64,000 bases of DNA. Source: JAGVSR01 sp963786675. GTDB taxonomy: Bacteria; Pseudomonadota; Alphaproteobacteria; Rhizobiales; Hyphomicrobiaceae. This document shows positions 18,069 to 27,222 of the stretch, in pieces. The position numbers and the translations under genes are program-made. The stretch lies in NCBI GenBank assembly GCA_963786675.1, contig CAWAZY010000003.1:1-64000 (forward strand). The letters run 5' to 3'. The notes below the pieces were generated by a model. That model saw only the letters and a program-made list of their open reading frames with translations. It was not told where the DNA came from and ran no database searches. The first letter of the stretch is position 1. Each line of letters begins with the position of its first letter.

Positions 18069-19409
18069 TCAGCGCATCTGAAACAGTTCCTGATGGAAGC
18101 GTCCGTCGATGTCGAAACCCTTGGCGGCAAAATCCCGGCGCAGCACATCGCCGAGGCCAGTCGGGCCGCAAAACCATATGCTGGCATCTCGCCAATTTGG
18201 TACGGCCTTATGAATCTGTTCGCCGGTGAGCAAGCCGTCTCGTGCATCGATCGTGACATGCACATCGACACCAGCCGCCTCGGCATCGGCTGACAACCGC
18301 GCAAGTGCGCCTTTATCCTCTTCTGCCGTGGCGTGAAACAAATGGATCTTTTGCCCCATTCTCGGACCAGCGGCGGCGATCTGCTTCATGCGCGCGATGA
18401 ACGGCGTGATCCCAATCCCGCCACCGATCCAGATCTGCTCAGGGGCATCGTCTTCGAAAGTAAAGCAGCCGTACGGTCCTTCGATGCCGACGCTCTGGCC
18501 GATGTGCAGGGCTTCGCGCAGGCCCCCGGTGTGATCGCCGAGCGATTTGACGATGAACTTGATCTTAGAAGTGTGTGGGGTCCACGCCGATGCAATGGTG
18601 TAGGGATGGGCGCCCTCTCGAACATCGGAGGTCACGAAGGCGAACTGTCCGGGTTTATGTCCCTGCCATGGCCCCACGAGATCCACGTCAGTCTCCAAGG
18701 CGTGGACGCCCGGATAGTAATGAAGGTTCGAGATCACACCGCGTGTACGGCGGCTATGGCCAATCCGACGGGTGAGCGAGAGGACCGCACCCCAACTTCC
18801 CAGGACGAGCAGAGGCGCGAGCATAAAACCGGCTGCTGTTCCCCAGTACGCAAACTTGGTCAGAACAACGGTGTGAACAGCCAGGGCCAGATAGACCGGC
18901 GCGAAAAGCCTGTGTGTGCGATAGAAAATCCGGTAAGGCACGCGCTTGACCAGGGCGAGGATGCCTAAGGCAACCGTGGCATAGAATGCCCACTCGCCCA
19001 ACAACTTAGCTAACCAGCGATAGCTGCCGAAGAACTGTTGGATTGGGTTGTCCGACGGCGGTCGCGGCCCGCGGCGGATGGGGTCGATGAGATCCAGTGT
19101 GGCCGCCCAGCCCGGCGCATTGCAGGCGATCCAATGAACGACTGCGAAGATCAAAACAGTGATGCCGAGCCATTTGTGCAGCCGGTACATCTTATCCAAA
19201 CCGCCCAGACGGCGTTCCAGCCATCCGGGCCGGGCCGCGAGGGCCATGGCGATGCTCATGGCGGCCATTGCGAGCAGTCCGCTGTACTGAACCGCGAGGT
19301 TGCGCAGTGGCATAAGTCCAGTGACCGCAAGCACGTCCGGTTCGGCACTGAGCCACGCCACGGTCGTCGCGAGAATGATGATCCACCAGGCACGGATAAT
19401 CGGCTTCAT
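18069..19409 (-). CDS. ferric-reductase-like transmembrane flavoprotein
   Basis: The N-terminal half has six membrane segments of the ferric reductase-like domain with heme-ligand-type histidines (YRLHKWLG, VVHWIA, RTHRLFAP, AVHTVVL). The C-terminal half is a ferredoxin reductase-like module with an FAD motif (HPYTIAS, about residue 268), an NAD(P) region (WIGGGIGITPFIARM) and a terminal WFCGPTG motif. It should move electrons from cytosolic NAD(P)H across the inner membrane to ferric iron or another acceptor. It lies near a metal-efflux locus but has its own transcription unit. Confidence 0.88.
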   Translation of the reverse strand: MKPIIRAWWIIILATTVAWLSAEPDVLAVTGLMPLRNLAVQYSGLLAMAAMSIAMALAARPGWLERRLGGLDKMYRLHKWLGITVLIFAVVHWIACNAPGWAATLDLIDPIRRGPRPPSDNPIQQFFGSYRWLAKLLGEWAFYATVALGILALVKRVPYRIFYRTHRLFAPVYLALAVHTVVLTKFAYWGTAAGFMLAPLLVLGSWGAVLSLTRRIGHSRRTRGVISNLHYYPGVHALETDVDLVGPWQGHKPGQFAFVTSDVREGAHPYTIASAWTPHTSKIKFIVKSLGDHTGGLREALHIGQSVGIEGPYGCFTFEDDAPEQIWIGGGIGITPFIARMKQIAAAGPRMGQKIHLFHATAEEDKGALARLSADAEAAGVDVHVTIDARDGLLTGEQIHKAVPNWRDASIWFCGPTGLGDVLRRDFAAKGFDIDGRFHQELFQMR

Positions 19410-19519
19410 GGCGCGTATCCTTAGGACTGAGGATCAATCATGACGCCGAACGGTGCAAGATCGTCGGAGCAATTCTGGTGCGACGAAAAAGAGCGCCCCT
19501 TCCTAGATGACGTTCTTGT

Positions 19520-19681
19520 TCAACGTGCGTCCCGCGACCGCGATCCTTGGTCATCCTTCGCTCGGCTCGCAGTCAGACGAGCGACAAGAGTGGAGCGCTC
19601 GGTGGGTAAGCCTGACGCCCAAACAGCAATACCGGCCGCGCCGGCCACAAGCCCAACGCCAATAAGAACCGCGATAAGCAA
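19520..19681 (-). CDS. possible small membrane protein downstream of the DUF3240 gene
   Basis: A 53-residue frame starts at a TTG with GGAGG five bases upstream, 12 bases after the DUF3240 stop. It begins with a clear membrane segment (LIAVLIGVGLVAGAAGIAVW) followed by a polar tail rich in Arg, Ser and Asp. It would be the last gene of the czc operon. No family is recognised; the non-ATG start and small size keep confidence low. Confidence 0.4.
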   Translation of the reverse strand: MLIAVLIGVGLVAGAAGIAVWASGLPTERSTLVARLTASRAKDDQGSRSRDAR

Positions 19682-19693
19682 GCCGACCTCCGC

Positions 19694-20044
19694 TCAAACG
19701 TCTGATGATGGGATTGCAGGAGATGACGGCGTGGCTGCCATCCGCCCGAACTCGAGTATCGGTTCGATCCAATAGGTCATGTGCGCCAGGGGTGCCTCTT
19801 GGGCGAGCCGGTTGAGAAGGCTTCTCGCACGGGACGGCTCGAGGATGACATTGAACACACTGCGGTCGACGCGGCCTCTCACCCTCTCCGCATCGGTGAC
19901 GTTGGAAAAATTCTCGCCGTGGCCTTCCGCCGTCCACGTGGTGAAGCCTTGGATCGGTGGATCTGAAGCCAGCATCAGTTCGCAGATCCGATCGGCACCG
20001 GTGGTGGGGAGGACGATGGTAAGTTTGCAGAGTGCGTGTTCCAT
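19694..20044 (-). CDS. DUF3240 family protein
   Basis: 116 residues. The core (LCKLTIVLPTTGADRICELM, then GFTTWTAEGHG) is typical of DUF3240 proteins, which are PII-like small proteins found at the end of heavy-metal RND operons. The start overlaps the 3' end of the RND pump gene by 70 bases. This fits translational coupling and a role as an accessory or sensor subunit; that role is inferred from context. Confidence 0.82.
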   Translation of the reverse strand: MEHALCKLTIVLPTTGADRICELMLASDPPIQGFTTWTAEGHGENFSNVTDAERVRGRVDRSVFNVILEPSRARSLLNRLAQEAPLAHMTYWIEPILEFGRMAATPSSPAIPSSDV

Positions 20045-23000
20045 GAAAGCGTCCGCTGGGTTGGGGCTGTGCCATCCGCCGCCGCCAATCCAAACCGGCG
20101 GAATAGAATCGGCAACAAGATCAGTGTCAGGGCGGTTGACGTGACAAGCCCGCCAATCACCACGATGGCAAGAGGGCGCTGAATTTCAGAGCCTGGTCCC
20201 GTTGCGAAGAGTAACGGCACCAGGCCGAGTGCGGCGATGGAGGCCGTCATAAGAACGGGCCGCAGGCGCCGCACGGCGCCTTCGAAGACCGCGTCGTCGA
20301 CGGATGTCCCTTCGGCGATCAACTGGTTGAAGTGGCTAACGAGAACTAGTCCATTCAGTACGGCGATGCCCAGTAGCGCGATAAAACCGACCGACGCCGG
20401 CACGGACAGATACTCTCCCGATACGAGCAAGGTCAGGATGCCGCCGACGAGCGCAAACGGGACATTGGCCAGGATCAGCAGCGATTGACGCACAGAGCGG
20501 AGGGTTGCGAAGAGCACGCCGAAAATCAGAAAAATCGCGACCGGCACGACGATGGCCAGTCGCGTCGCGGCGCGGCGCTGGTTCTCGAATTCGCCGCCCC
20601 AAACCAGACGGTAGCCAGCTGGCAATGTGACCTGCTCTTCCACGGCCTTTTGCGCGTCCTCAACGTAGCCGACGAGATCACGACCCGAGACGTAGGCTTG
20701 CACCATGGCGTACCGGGATGCGTTCTCCCGGTCGATCTTGACCGGCCCAGCCGTGCGTTCGACCTTCGCCACATCGCCGACGCGCACAAGTCCGCCATCC
20801 CCAGCGGCGAGTTGCATCATTCGAAATTCGTCCGGTGACGACCGGACATTCTCATGCCCGCGAATGACGATCTGCGTCCGCCGCCCCGGCTCTTGCACGA
20901 TGCCGGCATCTGCGCCCTCGATCATGGCGCGCAACTCGTCTTGAACCCGGGCTGCATCAAGACCCGTGCGGCCGGCCGCGAGCCTGTCGATTTCGACTTG
21001 GAGATAATCGACGGCGTCGTTGGCGACCGTCGCGACCTCTGCGGTGCCGTTTACGCCTGCAATTGCGGCTTGCACCCGTCCCGCCAGATCGGAAAGCACG
21101 AGCAGGTCAGGCCCGAATATCTTGATCGCGAGATCGCCGCGAGCGCCGGTTAGCATTTCGGAGGTGCGCATCTCGATGGGCTGGGTAAAGGCGAACTCGA
21201 AGCCAGGCAGATCGCTCATCGCTTGGCGAAGCTCCTCGATGAGCCACTCCTTGTCCGGTACCCGCCACTCCGCCTTCGGCTTCAAGACAAGGAATGCATC
21301 GGTCTCGTTGAGCCCCATTGGATCGAGCCCCAGTTCGTCCGATCCCACGCGGGCGACGATCCGCTCAATCTCGGGCACCTTCTCCTTCAGGCGCTTCTGG
21401 ATCAGAAGATCGCCTGCGACGCTGGCATCGAGATTGATGGACGGCAGTTTGGTGACCTGCATGATGACCGAGCCTTCATCCATGGTCGGCATGAACGATT
21501 TGCCGATCACCGCGTAGGCGGCGACCATGCCTGCCAAACCAGCCGCGGCTAGAATGAAGACGGGCAGGGGCCTTCTGAGAGAGGATGCAAGAAGCGGCCG
21601 GTATCCGCGCTTCAGAATGCGCATGAGCCAAGGCTCTTCATGGCTGCCGCCCTTCAAGAGTACGGACGCCAGGACTGGAATGAGCGTCAGCGAAAGGACG
21701 AGTGAGCCGCTGAGAGCGAAAATGATTGTCAAAGCGACGGGGCCGAACAGCTTGCCCTCGAGGCCTTGAAGGGACAGGAGGGGCAGGAAAACAAGGCAGA
21801 TGATGATGATGCCTGAAGCGACGGGCGTCGCCACTTCGCTCGCGGCGCGATAGACCTGATGCAGCGCTGGGATGCGGTCGTGTCCAGCGTGGAGGCGCTC
21901 GACGGTATTCTCGACCACAACGACGGCGGCATCGACAATGAGCCCGATGGCAATCGCAAGGCCTCCGAGGCTCATCAGATTGGCTGACATGCCGAATAGG
22001 CGCATCATGCCGAAGGTCATGAGTGCCGCGAGCGGCAGCGTCACGGCCACGACGATGGATGCGCGAACGTTGCCGAGAAACGCCACAAGAAGAACAACCA
22101 CGAGCACCGTGGCCTCAAGAAGCGCTTTTGTTACGGTACCGACGGCCTCCTGGATGAGATGAGAGCGATCGTAGAACACATCCAGACGAACGCCTTCCGG
22201 AAGCGCGGACTTCAGTTCCTCCAGCCTTATTTGGATTGCTTGAATCAGCTGGCTTGCGTCAGCTCCGCGCAACGAGAGCACGAGGCCCTGCACGGCTTCG
22301 CCGGTTCCATTTTGTGTCACTGCGCCATACCGCGTGAGGCTTCCGATCCGCACGCTTGCGACGTCGCCCAGCCTTAGAACGCGGCCGTTGACGCTCTTCA
22401 CGACGATCTGAGCTAAGTCATCCGGTGTCTGGATCGCGCCCTGCGAGCGGACCACCAGCGCCTTTTCGCCCTCCGATATTCTTCCTGCACCATCGTTGCG
22501 GTTGTTGGCTTCGATTGTGCGGAGCAGATCGGTAACGCCTAGTCCGGCCGCAGCGAGTTTGGCCCCGTCGGGCAAGACCTCGAAGGTACGTACTAGGCCG
22601 CCGAGCGCGTTGACGTCAGCCACGCCGGGAATTGTTCGCAGGGCTGGGCGGATTGTCCAATCGAGGAGACTGCGCCGTTCCTCAAGACTGAGGTTGCCGC
22701 CTTCAATCGTGAACATGAAGACATCGGAGAGTGGCGTCGAGACCGGCGCTAGGCCTCCGCTGATGTTGGCGGGCAGATCAGGTTGCACGGCGGCCAGCCG
22801 CTCGGCCACCTGCTGACGTGCCCAGTAGATGTCAGTTCCGTCGTCGAAGTCGAGGGTTATGTCGGCGATCGCGTATTTGGCGGAAGATCGCAGAATCGTC
22901 TGGCGCGGTATACCGAGAAGTTCGAGTTCGAGCGGCGCGATGACCCGAGTTTCGACTTCTTCAGGTGTCATTCCTGGCGCCTTCAAGATCATTTTGACCT

Positions 23001-23136
23001 GGACCGGCGAAACATTGGGGAAAGCGTCAATCGGGATGGTCTTGAAGGCATAGCCACCGAGTGCCGAGAAGAGCCCGGCCATCACCAGCGTGACGAGGCG
23101 TTGGGTTAGCGAAAATTCGATCAGGCGGCGCAGCAT
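19975..23136 (-). CDS. czcA: heavy-metal efflux RND pump, CzcA/CusA family
   Basis: 1053 residues, the usual length for inner-membrane HME-RND pumps. It has two large periplasmic loops and about twelve membrane segments, with PIDAFPNVSPVQVKM near the N terminus. Helix 4 contains the proton-relay region (SLGGLAIAIGLIVDAAVVVV, then ENTVERL). It uses the proton gradient to export divalent or monovalent metal cations from the periplasm. The adaptor gene lies three bases upstream and DUF3240 follows. No outer-membrane channel gene is nearby, so the pump must use one encoded elsewhere. The exact metal cannot be assigned. Confidence 0.93.
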   Translation of the reverse strand: MLRRLIEFSLTQRLVTLVMAGLFSALGGYAFKTIPIDAFPNVSPVQVKMILKAPGMTPEEVETRVIAPLELELLGIPRQTILRSSAKYAIADITLDFDDGTDIYWARQQVAERLAAVQPDLPANISGGLAPVSTPLSDVFMFTIEGGNLSLEERRSLLDWTIRPALRTIPGVADVNALGGLVRTFEVLPDGAKLAAAGLGVTDLLRTIEANNRNDGAGRISEGEKALVVRSQGAIQTPDDLAQIVVKSVNGRVLRLGDVASVRIGSLTRYGAVTQNGTGEAVQGLVLSLRGADASQLIQAIQIRLEELKSALPEGVRLDVFYDRSHLIQEAVGTVTKALLEATVLVVVLLVAFLGNVRASIVVAVTLPLAALMTFGMMRLFGMSANLMSLGGLAIAIGLIVDAAVVVVENTVERLHAGHDRIPALHQVYRAASEVATPVASGIIIICLVFLPLLSLQGLEGKLFGPVALTIIFALSGSLVLSLTLIPVLASVLLKGGSHEEPWLMRILKRGYRPLLASSLRRPLPVFILAAAGLAGMVAAYAVIGKSFMPTMDEGSVIMQVTKLPSINLDASVAGDLLIQKRLKEKVPEIERIVARVGSDELGLDPMGLNETDAFLVLKPKAEWRVPDKEWLIEELRQAMSDLPGFEFAFTQPIEMRTSEMLTGARGDLAIKIFGPDLLVLSDLAGRVQAAIAGVNGTAEVATVANDAVDYLQVEIDRLAAGRTGLDAARVQDELRAMIEGADAGIVQEPGRRTQIVIRGHENVRSSPDEFRMMQLAAGDGGLVRVGDVAKVERTAGPVKIDRENASRYAMVQAYVSGRDLVGYVEDAQKAVEEQVTLPAGYRLVWGGEFENQRRAATRLAIVVPVAIFLIFGVLFATLRSVRQSLLILANVPFALVGGILTLLVSGEYLSVPASVGFIALLGIAVLNGLVLVSHFNQLIAEGTSVDDAVFEGAVRRLRPVLMTASIAALGLVPLLFATGPGSEIQRPLAIVVIGGLVTSTALTLILLPILFRRFGLAAADGTAPTQRTLSWNTHSANLPSSSPPPVPIGSAN

Positions 23137-23139
23137 GAG

Positions 23140-24201
23140 TTACTCTCCGCCGAGCAGCGCTTCGAGCTGCGTGAGACCTCTGACTGCGATCTCCTGGTCG
23201 GCAGCCAGCGAACCGGCCACCGTTGCGGAGGCCCGTGACTTGCCCTTGAGTTCGACGGGAATGAGTGAAAAGCCATCGTCATTGCGCCGGAAAACCGCGT
23301 GCGCGTTCTGGATCCAAGCGACCGCGGAGGCGGGGACTTCATAGCTTCCAGTCTCGGCTGCGCGCTGGAGTGTGATGCTGACGAGTTGACCGGCGACAAG
23401 TGGTGAGCCGGCAGGAACGGATGCCAGAAGTGTCGCCGACCGTGTCATGGGATCAAGGCTGCCACCCACGGAAAGCACAGTGCCCCTGAGACTCTCGCCG
23501 ATGTCGACCGCATCACCGGGCTTGACGTTCTGAATAAGGTCGGCGGGCAGTTGGGCCTCAATCCACAGATCGTCCCGGGTGGAGATCGTCACAGCCGCTG
23601 CCATGGCTTCGACCTGCGCTCCAGGTTGCACCAAGGCAATGACGACTTTGCCATCATCGGGTGCGGTTATGGTGTAGCTGCCATTGGCGCCAGATTGGAT
23701 GCCGCCGATTGCGAACGTCCGTTGGAGCGTGGTGATGGCGGCTCGAAGCTTCGCCACGTGGGCCTCGGCTTCCTCGGCGATGGCGATGTTCAAGATCTTT
23801 TTATCGGCGAGATCGCGCTTCCACTTCGCCGTGGCGGATGCCTTTTGCAGGTCCGCCTCGTACTGGGCGACGTTGCCCTGGGACTCCACCAGTTCGCGGC
23901 TCAGTACTGTGACAAGCGGATCGCCCTTGCGCACGGCTTGACCCGGCAATGCGTCCACTTTCAAGACGGTCCCGGCAAACGGAGCGGCCGCGGTGATCCG
24001 AGCGTTGGCCGCTGGCACGACCGTCGCTGGGAGGACCGCAAATGCTGCTGTTCGGGCTGGCTTCACCCGCTCAAGAGAAATGTCGAGTTGGCTCACCTGT
24101 TCGGGCGAGATCCGCACGTCGGTGGCCAGAGCGTAGAGCGGCCAAAGAAAGGCAATTCCAACAGTTGCGAACGAACAGAGGCGCGGCAAACAGTGCAGCA
24201 T
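23140..24201 (-). CDS. czcB: periplasmic adaptor (membrane fusion) protein of the RND pump
   Basis: 353 residues with an N-terminal signal sequence, a lipoyl/barrel-sandwich segment (ITAAAPFAGTVLKVDALPGQ) and an alpha-helical hairpin (about residues 105-150). A second lipoyl half (TITAPDDGKVVIALVQPGAQ) is followed by a beta-barrel and membrane-proximal domain. It links the RND pump to an outer-membrane channel. It is the first gene of the czcBA-DUF3240 operon and is divergent from the small four-cysteine protein gene, with candidate response-regulator sites between. Confidence 0.9.
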   Translation of the reverse strand: MLHCLPRLCSFATVGIAFLWPLYALATDVRISPEQVSQLDISLERVKPARTAAFAVLPATVVPAANARITAAAPFAGTVLKVDALPGQAVRKGDPLVTVLSRELVESQGNVAQYEADLQKASATAKWKRDLADKKILNIAIAEEAEAHVAKLRAAITTLQRTFAIGGIQSGANGSYTITAPDDGKVVIALVQPGAQVEAMAAAVTISTRDDLWIEAQLPADLIQNVKPGDAVDIGESLRGTVLSVGGSLDPMTRSATLLASVPAGSPLVAGQLVSITLQRAAETGSYEVPASAVAWIQNAHAVFRRNDDGFSLIPVELKGKSRASATVAGSLAADQEIAVRGLTQLEALLGGE

Positions 24202-24328
24202 TTGATGACCTGACTGGCAATTGGTGGCTTATTGATTGGCTGGTCTGGCAGTCGTTGAATCGAACTTTGCGCAAGCCCGTTGACGGCTGGCTGACGCCCG
24301 ATGTCAGCGGCCTGTCATCAGCCATGTG

Positions 24329-24347
24329 AACCTTAAACGGACCTGAA
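24329..24347 (-). promoter_or_regulatory. candidate OmpR-type regulator site facing czcB
   Basis: Read on the minus strand, TTCAGGT (24347-24341) is followed 11 bases later by TTAAGGTT (24336-24329). This gives a direct repeat with one-helical-turn spacing, typical of OmpR/PhoB-family sites. It is oriented toward czcB and matches the second site at 24380-24398. Confidence 0.5.
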
Positions 24348-24379
24348 CGGACGTGATGCGACATGTCGCAGCTACGAAA

Positions 24380-24398
24380 TTCAGGTTGGTTTCAGGTT
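24380..24398 (+). promoter_or_regulatory. candidate OmpR-type regulator site facing the small protein and two-component genes
   Basis: The octamer TTCAGGTT occurs twice, at 24380-24387 and 24391-24398, an exact direct repeat with an 11-base period. It lies upstream of the small exported protein, response regulator and kinase. Autoregulation by that response regulator is the simplest reading. Confidence 0.55.
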
Positions 24399-24569
24399 CG
24401 CGCGCGAAGGAGGGGGACAACCATCAAAGTCAAAAGTTCAAGCGGTCTACGCGGCGGCACGCCCATCACCCGGAATGCCTACAGGGGTACGCCGTCGCGG
24501 TGTTTGAAATCAGGAGTGCCGACTGCCCGGATGCGGCATCAGACGAACGAATTGCTGGAGAAACTCGAC

Positions 24570-24860
24570 ATGAAGGTCATGGCCTTCTTCGTACTTTTCG
24601 GACTCTTGGCAGCGCTTCTGCCGACCCCACAGGCCTCGGCACATGTCCTGCCCTGGCGGGAGGGCGAGTCGCGTCAGCTCGGCTATGGCCGCTGCGCCAA
24701 GGGAAAGTGCATGAAGCGAACCTGCTGGGCACCGTCGCGGCCGCACCGGCATGTCAACGGACAGGTTATCGTGGATCGAATGGGAGGTCCGGAGTGCTGG
24801 GGCCGCTCACGTGACGGCCGGACCACTGACGGCCTAAGAAGAGTTCTGCCAACCGGATGA
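24570..24860 (+). CDS. small exported four-cysteine, histidine-containing protein, copy 1
   Basis: 96 residues with a hydrophobic signal peptide ending near SAHV, then a basic mature part (HVLPWREGESRQLGYGRC, AKGKCMKRTCWAP, SRPHRHVNGQVIV, PECW). Four cysteines and several histidines suggest a disulfide-bonded or metal-binding periplasmic protein. The ATG at 24570 has CTGGAG upstream; longer frames are not used because the signal peptide would be internal. A paralogue at 41644-41889 shares about 40 aligned residues and also sits next to a metal-efflux pump. I do not recognise a named family. Confidence 0.72.
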   Translation: MKVMAFFVLFGLLAALLPTPQASAHVLPWREGESRQLGYGRCAKGKCMKRTCWAPSRPHRHVNGQVIVDRMGGPECWGRSRDGRTTDGLRRVLPTG

Positions 24861-25004
24861 TTAAGTGATTGAGAGCCTGGTGTTAGCTGCAAATCAGAAG
24901 GTGGTGTATGCCGGATAGCCGGGCCTCAGGGTGCGATCGGGCTTCGAAAGTGCGCATTATTTCGCATTTGATTTGGACTGGTGGCGCGGACGCACGCGCG
25001 AAGA

Positions 25005-25698
25005 ATGAGTTGGCGAACAGGTGGCATTGCTGCGGAGGCCGACATTAAAATACTCCTGGTCGAGGATGACAGAGAGATCGCGAGGCGGCTCGGAGAGGCC
25101 CTCTCCGGGGCCGGCTTTTCCGTCGAGTACGCCTACAATGGGATGGACGGCCTTGCATTCGGCATGCAGGACGACTTCGATGCCGTGATCCTCGACTTGG
25201 GATTGCCCAAGATGCAAGGCGTCGACATTCTCAAGACATGGCGCCGTGAGAAGAGATCATTTCCCGTGCTTATTCTGACGGCGCGCGGGACATGGTCGGA
25301 AAAAGTCGATGGCCTCAATGCAGGCGCCGACGATTATGTGACCAAGCCGTTTCATGTTCCAGAACTCGTCGCCCGCCTCAATGCGCTGATCCGCCGGTCG
25401 GCCGGCATGGCGTCCGCTGTGCTGACCCACGGAGAACTCAGCCTCGATACGTCCACGGGACATGCCTCGTTCAAGGGGGAGGCGCTCGAACTGACGGCGC
25501 AGGAGTTGAGGATGCTCAACTATTTCATGCATCGTATCGGCCGCATCGTTTCGCAAAGCGAACTCGCAGAGCACCTCTACGCCACCGATGAGAACAGAGA
25601 GTTCGAACACGATCGAAGTCTACGTGAGCCGGCTTCGCCGCAAAACCTCGCCCGAGATCATTAAGACGATCCGCGGACTTGGCTACAGGATGGACTAG
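25005..25698 (+). pseudogene. OmpR-family response regulator with a frameshift in its DNA-binding domain
   Basis: The receiver domain is complete: acidic pair in LLVEDDREIARRL, phosphoacceptor in AVILDLGLPKMQG, and Thr and Lys in LILTARG and DYVTKPFH. The winged helix starts normally (LTAQELRMLNYFMHRIGRIV). At about 25602 the frame slips by one base. The expected ending SNTIEVYVSRLRRK, then KTIRGLGYRMD, continues one frame over to TAG 25696-25698, four bases before the kinase ATG. As written, the product loses its recognition helix. The start is uncertain: the ATG at 25005 is used, but an ATT in front of KILLVEDD has a better GGAGG signal. Confidence 0.85.
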
Positions 25699-25701
25699 CG
25701 C

Positions 25702-27057
25702 ATGGCCTGGCAGAACAGTCTGAGAGCAAGGCTTATTGCGGTCGCCGCACTATGGATTCTGGTGGCGTTGGCTGCTGCGGGCTTCATCCTCTCGGCGATT
25801 TTCCGGCAGCACGTGACAGAGCAATTCAAGGAAGAGCTGTTCGTCCATCTTGCCGAGCTTCAGCGCCTCGCGGAAATCCAGGATGGTGACGCACTCCTCT
25901 CGCGTCCGCTCAGTGACCCCCGCTACGACGAGACGTTGTCGGGGTACTACTGGGAAATCCAGAAGAGTGGGAAAGTTCTTGCCCGTTCAGCTTCGATGCG
26001 CGGCCCCCTGCTGCAAGTCCCCCTCGATCAGCCGGCCGATGTTGGCGTCCATACCCACATGGGCGTTGGGCCAACCGGTCAAATCTATGTGGCCGAGCAG
26101 GCCCAGTGGGCGACACCGTCGGGTCCGGTCGTCCGTTACCTCATTGGCACGGATCAACGCCACATCGATAATGTCATCACCGCATTTGACCGTACTATCG
26201 CTATTTCTCTTGCCGGCTTTTCCTTGACACTCATTCTGGCCGCGGCGCTGCTCATCGCGTTTGCGATGCGTCCGCTTGCGCAACTTCGTCTGGCCTTGGC
26301 CGACGTGCGGCGCGGCGTGACCAAGCAGATTGATCCGACGTTTCCAGCTGAGGTGCAGCCTCTGGTCGATGACCTCAACGGCCTTCTGGTTTCCACAGGC
26401 GAATTGGTCCAGCGCGCGCGCACCCAGGCGGGAAACATTGCCCATGGTCTGAAGACGCCGATGGCGATTATTGCCGACGAGGCTGAACGCCTCGACCATG
26501 ATGGAGCGCGGCAGTCGGCTTCGACAATCGCGGCGCAATTGAAGAAGATGCAGTCTCAAATCGACTATCAGATCACACGGGCAAGAGCGTCGGCGGCCCA
26601 CGTCACCATCGGCAACAGTGCGTCCGTGGCAAAATCCGTGGACGAGGTGGCAAGCGCGTTGCGCCGCCTGTACCACGACAGTGGCATTTCGATCGGTCAG
26701 GAGATCGATCCTGAACTGCGCGTGGCCTGCGACAGGCAGGACCTTAACGAGATTGTGGCCAATCTCCTGGACAACGCCTTCAAGCATGCGGCACGTCGCA
26801 TCGAAATTTCGGCGCCTTGCAATCCGCACGGCAATCTGCTGACGGTTCTGATCGACGACGACGGTCCAGGCTTACCTCCCGAGGCGCGCGACGTAGTCTT
26901 CAATATCGGAGAACGCTGGGACAGTCAGGCACCAGGCTCGGGGTTGGGCCTCGCCATTGCCCGGGATCTGGCCCGGCTCTACGGCGGAGATGTCGCGCTT
27001 GACGAGAGTCCGGCGGGCGGACTTCGCGTCGCGCTCCAATTGCCGCGACGCACCTAG
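25702..27057 (+). CDS. sensor histidine kinase (PhoQ-like architecture)
   Basis: 451 residues: membrane segment at about 8-32, periplasmic sensor domain (about 33-155), second membrane segment (about 160-185) and HAMP linker. The H-box is NIAHGLKTPMAIIADEAERL. The ATPase domain has an N-box (NEIVANLLDNAFKHAAR) and G-boxes (DDDGPGLP, APGSGLGLAIARDL). It is the partner of the response regulator just upstream and probably senses metal or envelope conditions, inferred from the neighbouring efflux genes. Confidence 0.9.
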   Translation: MAWQNSLRARLIAVAALWILVALAAAGFILSAIFRQHVTEQFKEELFVHLAELQRLAEIQDGDALLSRPLSDPRYDETLSGYYWEIQKSGKVLARSASMRGPLLQVPLDQPADVGVHTHMGVGPTGQIYVAEQAQWATPSGPVVRYLIGTDQRHIDNVITAFDRTIAISLAGFSLTLILAAALLIAFAMRPLAQLRLALADVRRGVTKQIDPTFPAEVQPLVDDLNGLLVSTGELVQRARTQAGNIAHGLKTPMAIIADEAERLDHDGARQSASTIAAQLKKMQSQIDYQITRARASAAHVTIGNSASVAKSVDEVASALRRLYHDSGISIGQEIDPELRVACDRQDLNEIVANLLDNAFKHAARRIEISAPCNPHGNLLTVLIDDDGPGLPPEARDVVFNIGERWDSQAPGSGLGLAIARDLARLYGGDVALDESPAGGLRVALQLPRRT

Positions 27058-27222
27058 TTCGGCGAGAGAATGGTTGAAAATGATGAGACGACTGTACGCG
27101 CGAACAGGAAGCGATCGGGGGAATAGGCGGCTCGCTGGATGCGGGATGCGAGGAGCATGGATCATTCGTTGTGGCAGCGGGGTGTCACCAATGTCGACCG
27201 GTCGCGGCATCAGCGAAACGTA

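Larger units (their letters stand above)
24202..24569. other. divergent intergenic control region of the first metal locus
   Basis: These 368 bases separate czcB (leftward) from the four-cysteine protein gene (rightward). No gene is supported. The region holds two candidate response-regulator sites, listed separately, which point in opposite directions toward the two transcription units. Confidence 0.6.

Noticed and set aside
19440..19775. 111-codon plus-strand frame near the ferric-reductase gene
   Set aside because: It overlaps the DUF3240 gene and the small membrane frame on the opposite strand, and its sequence is low-complexity.
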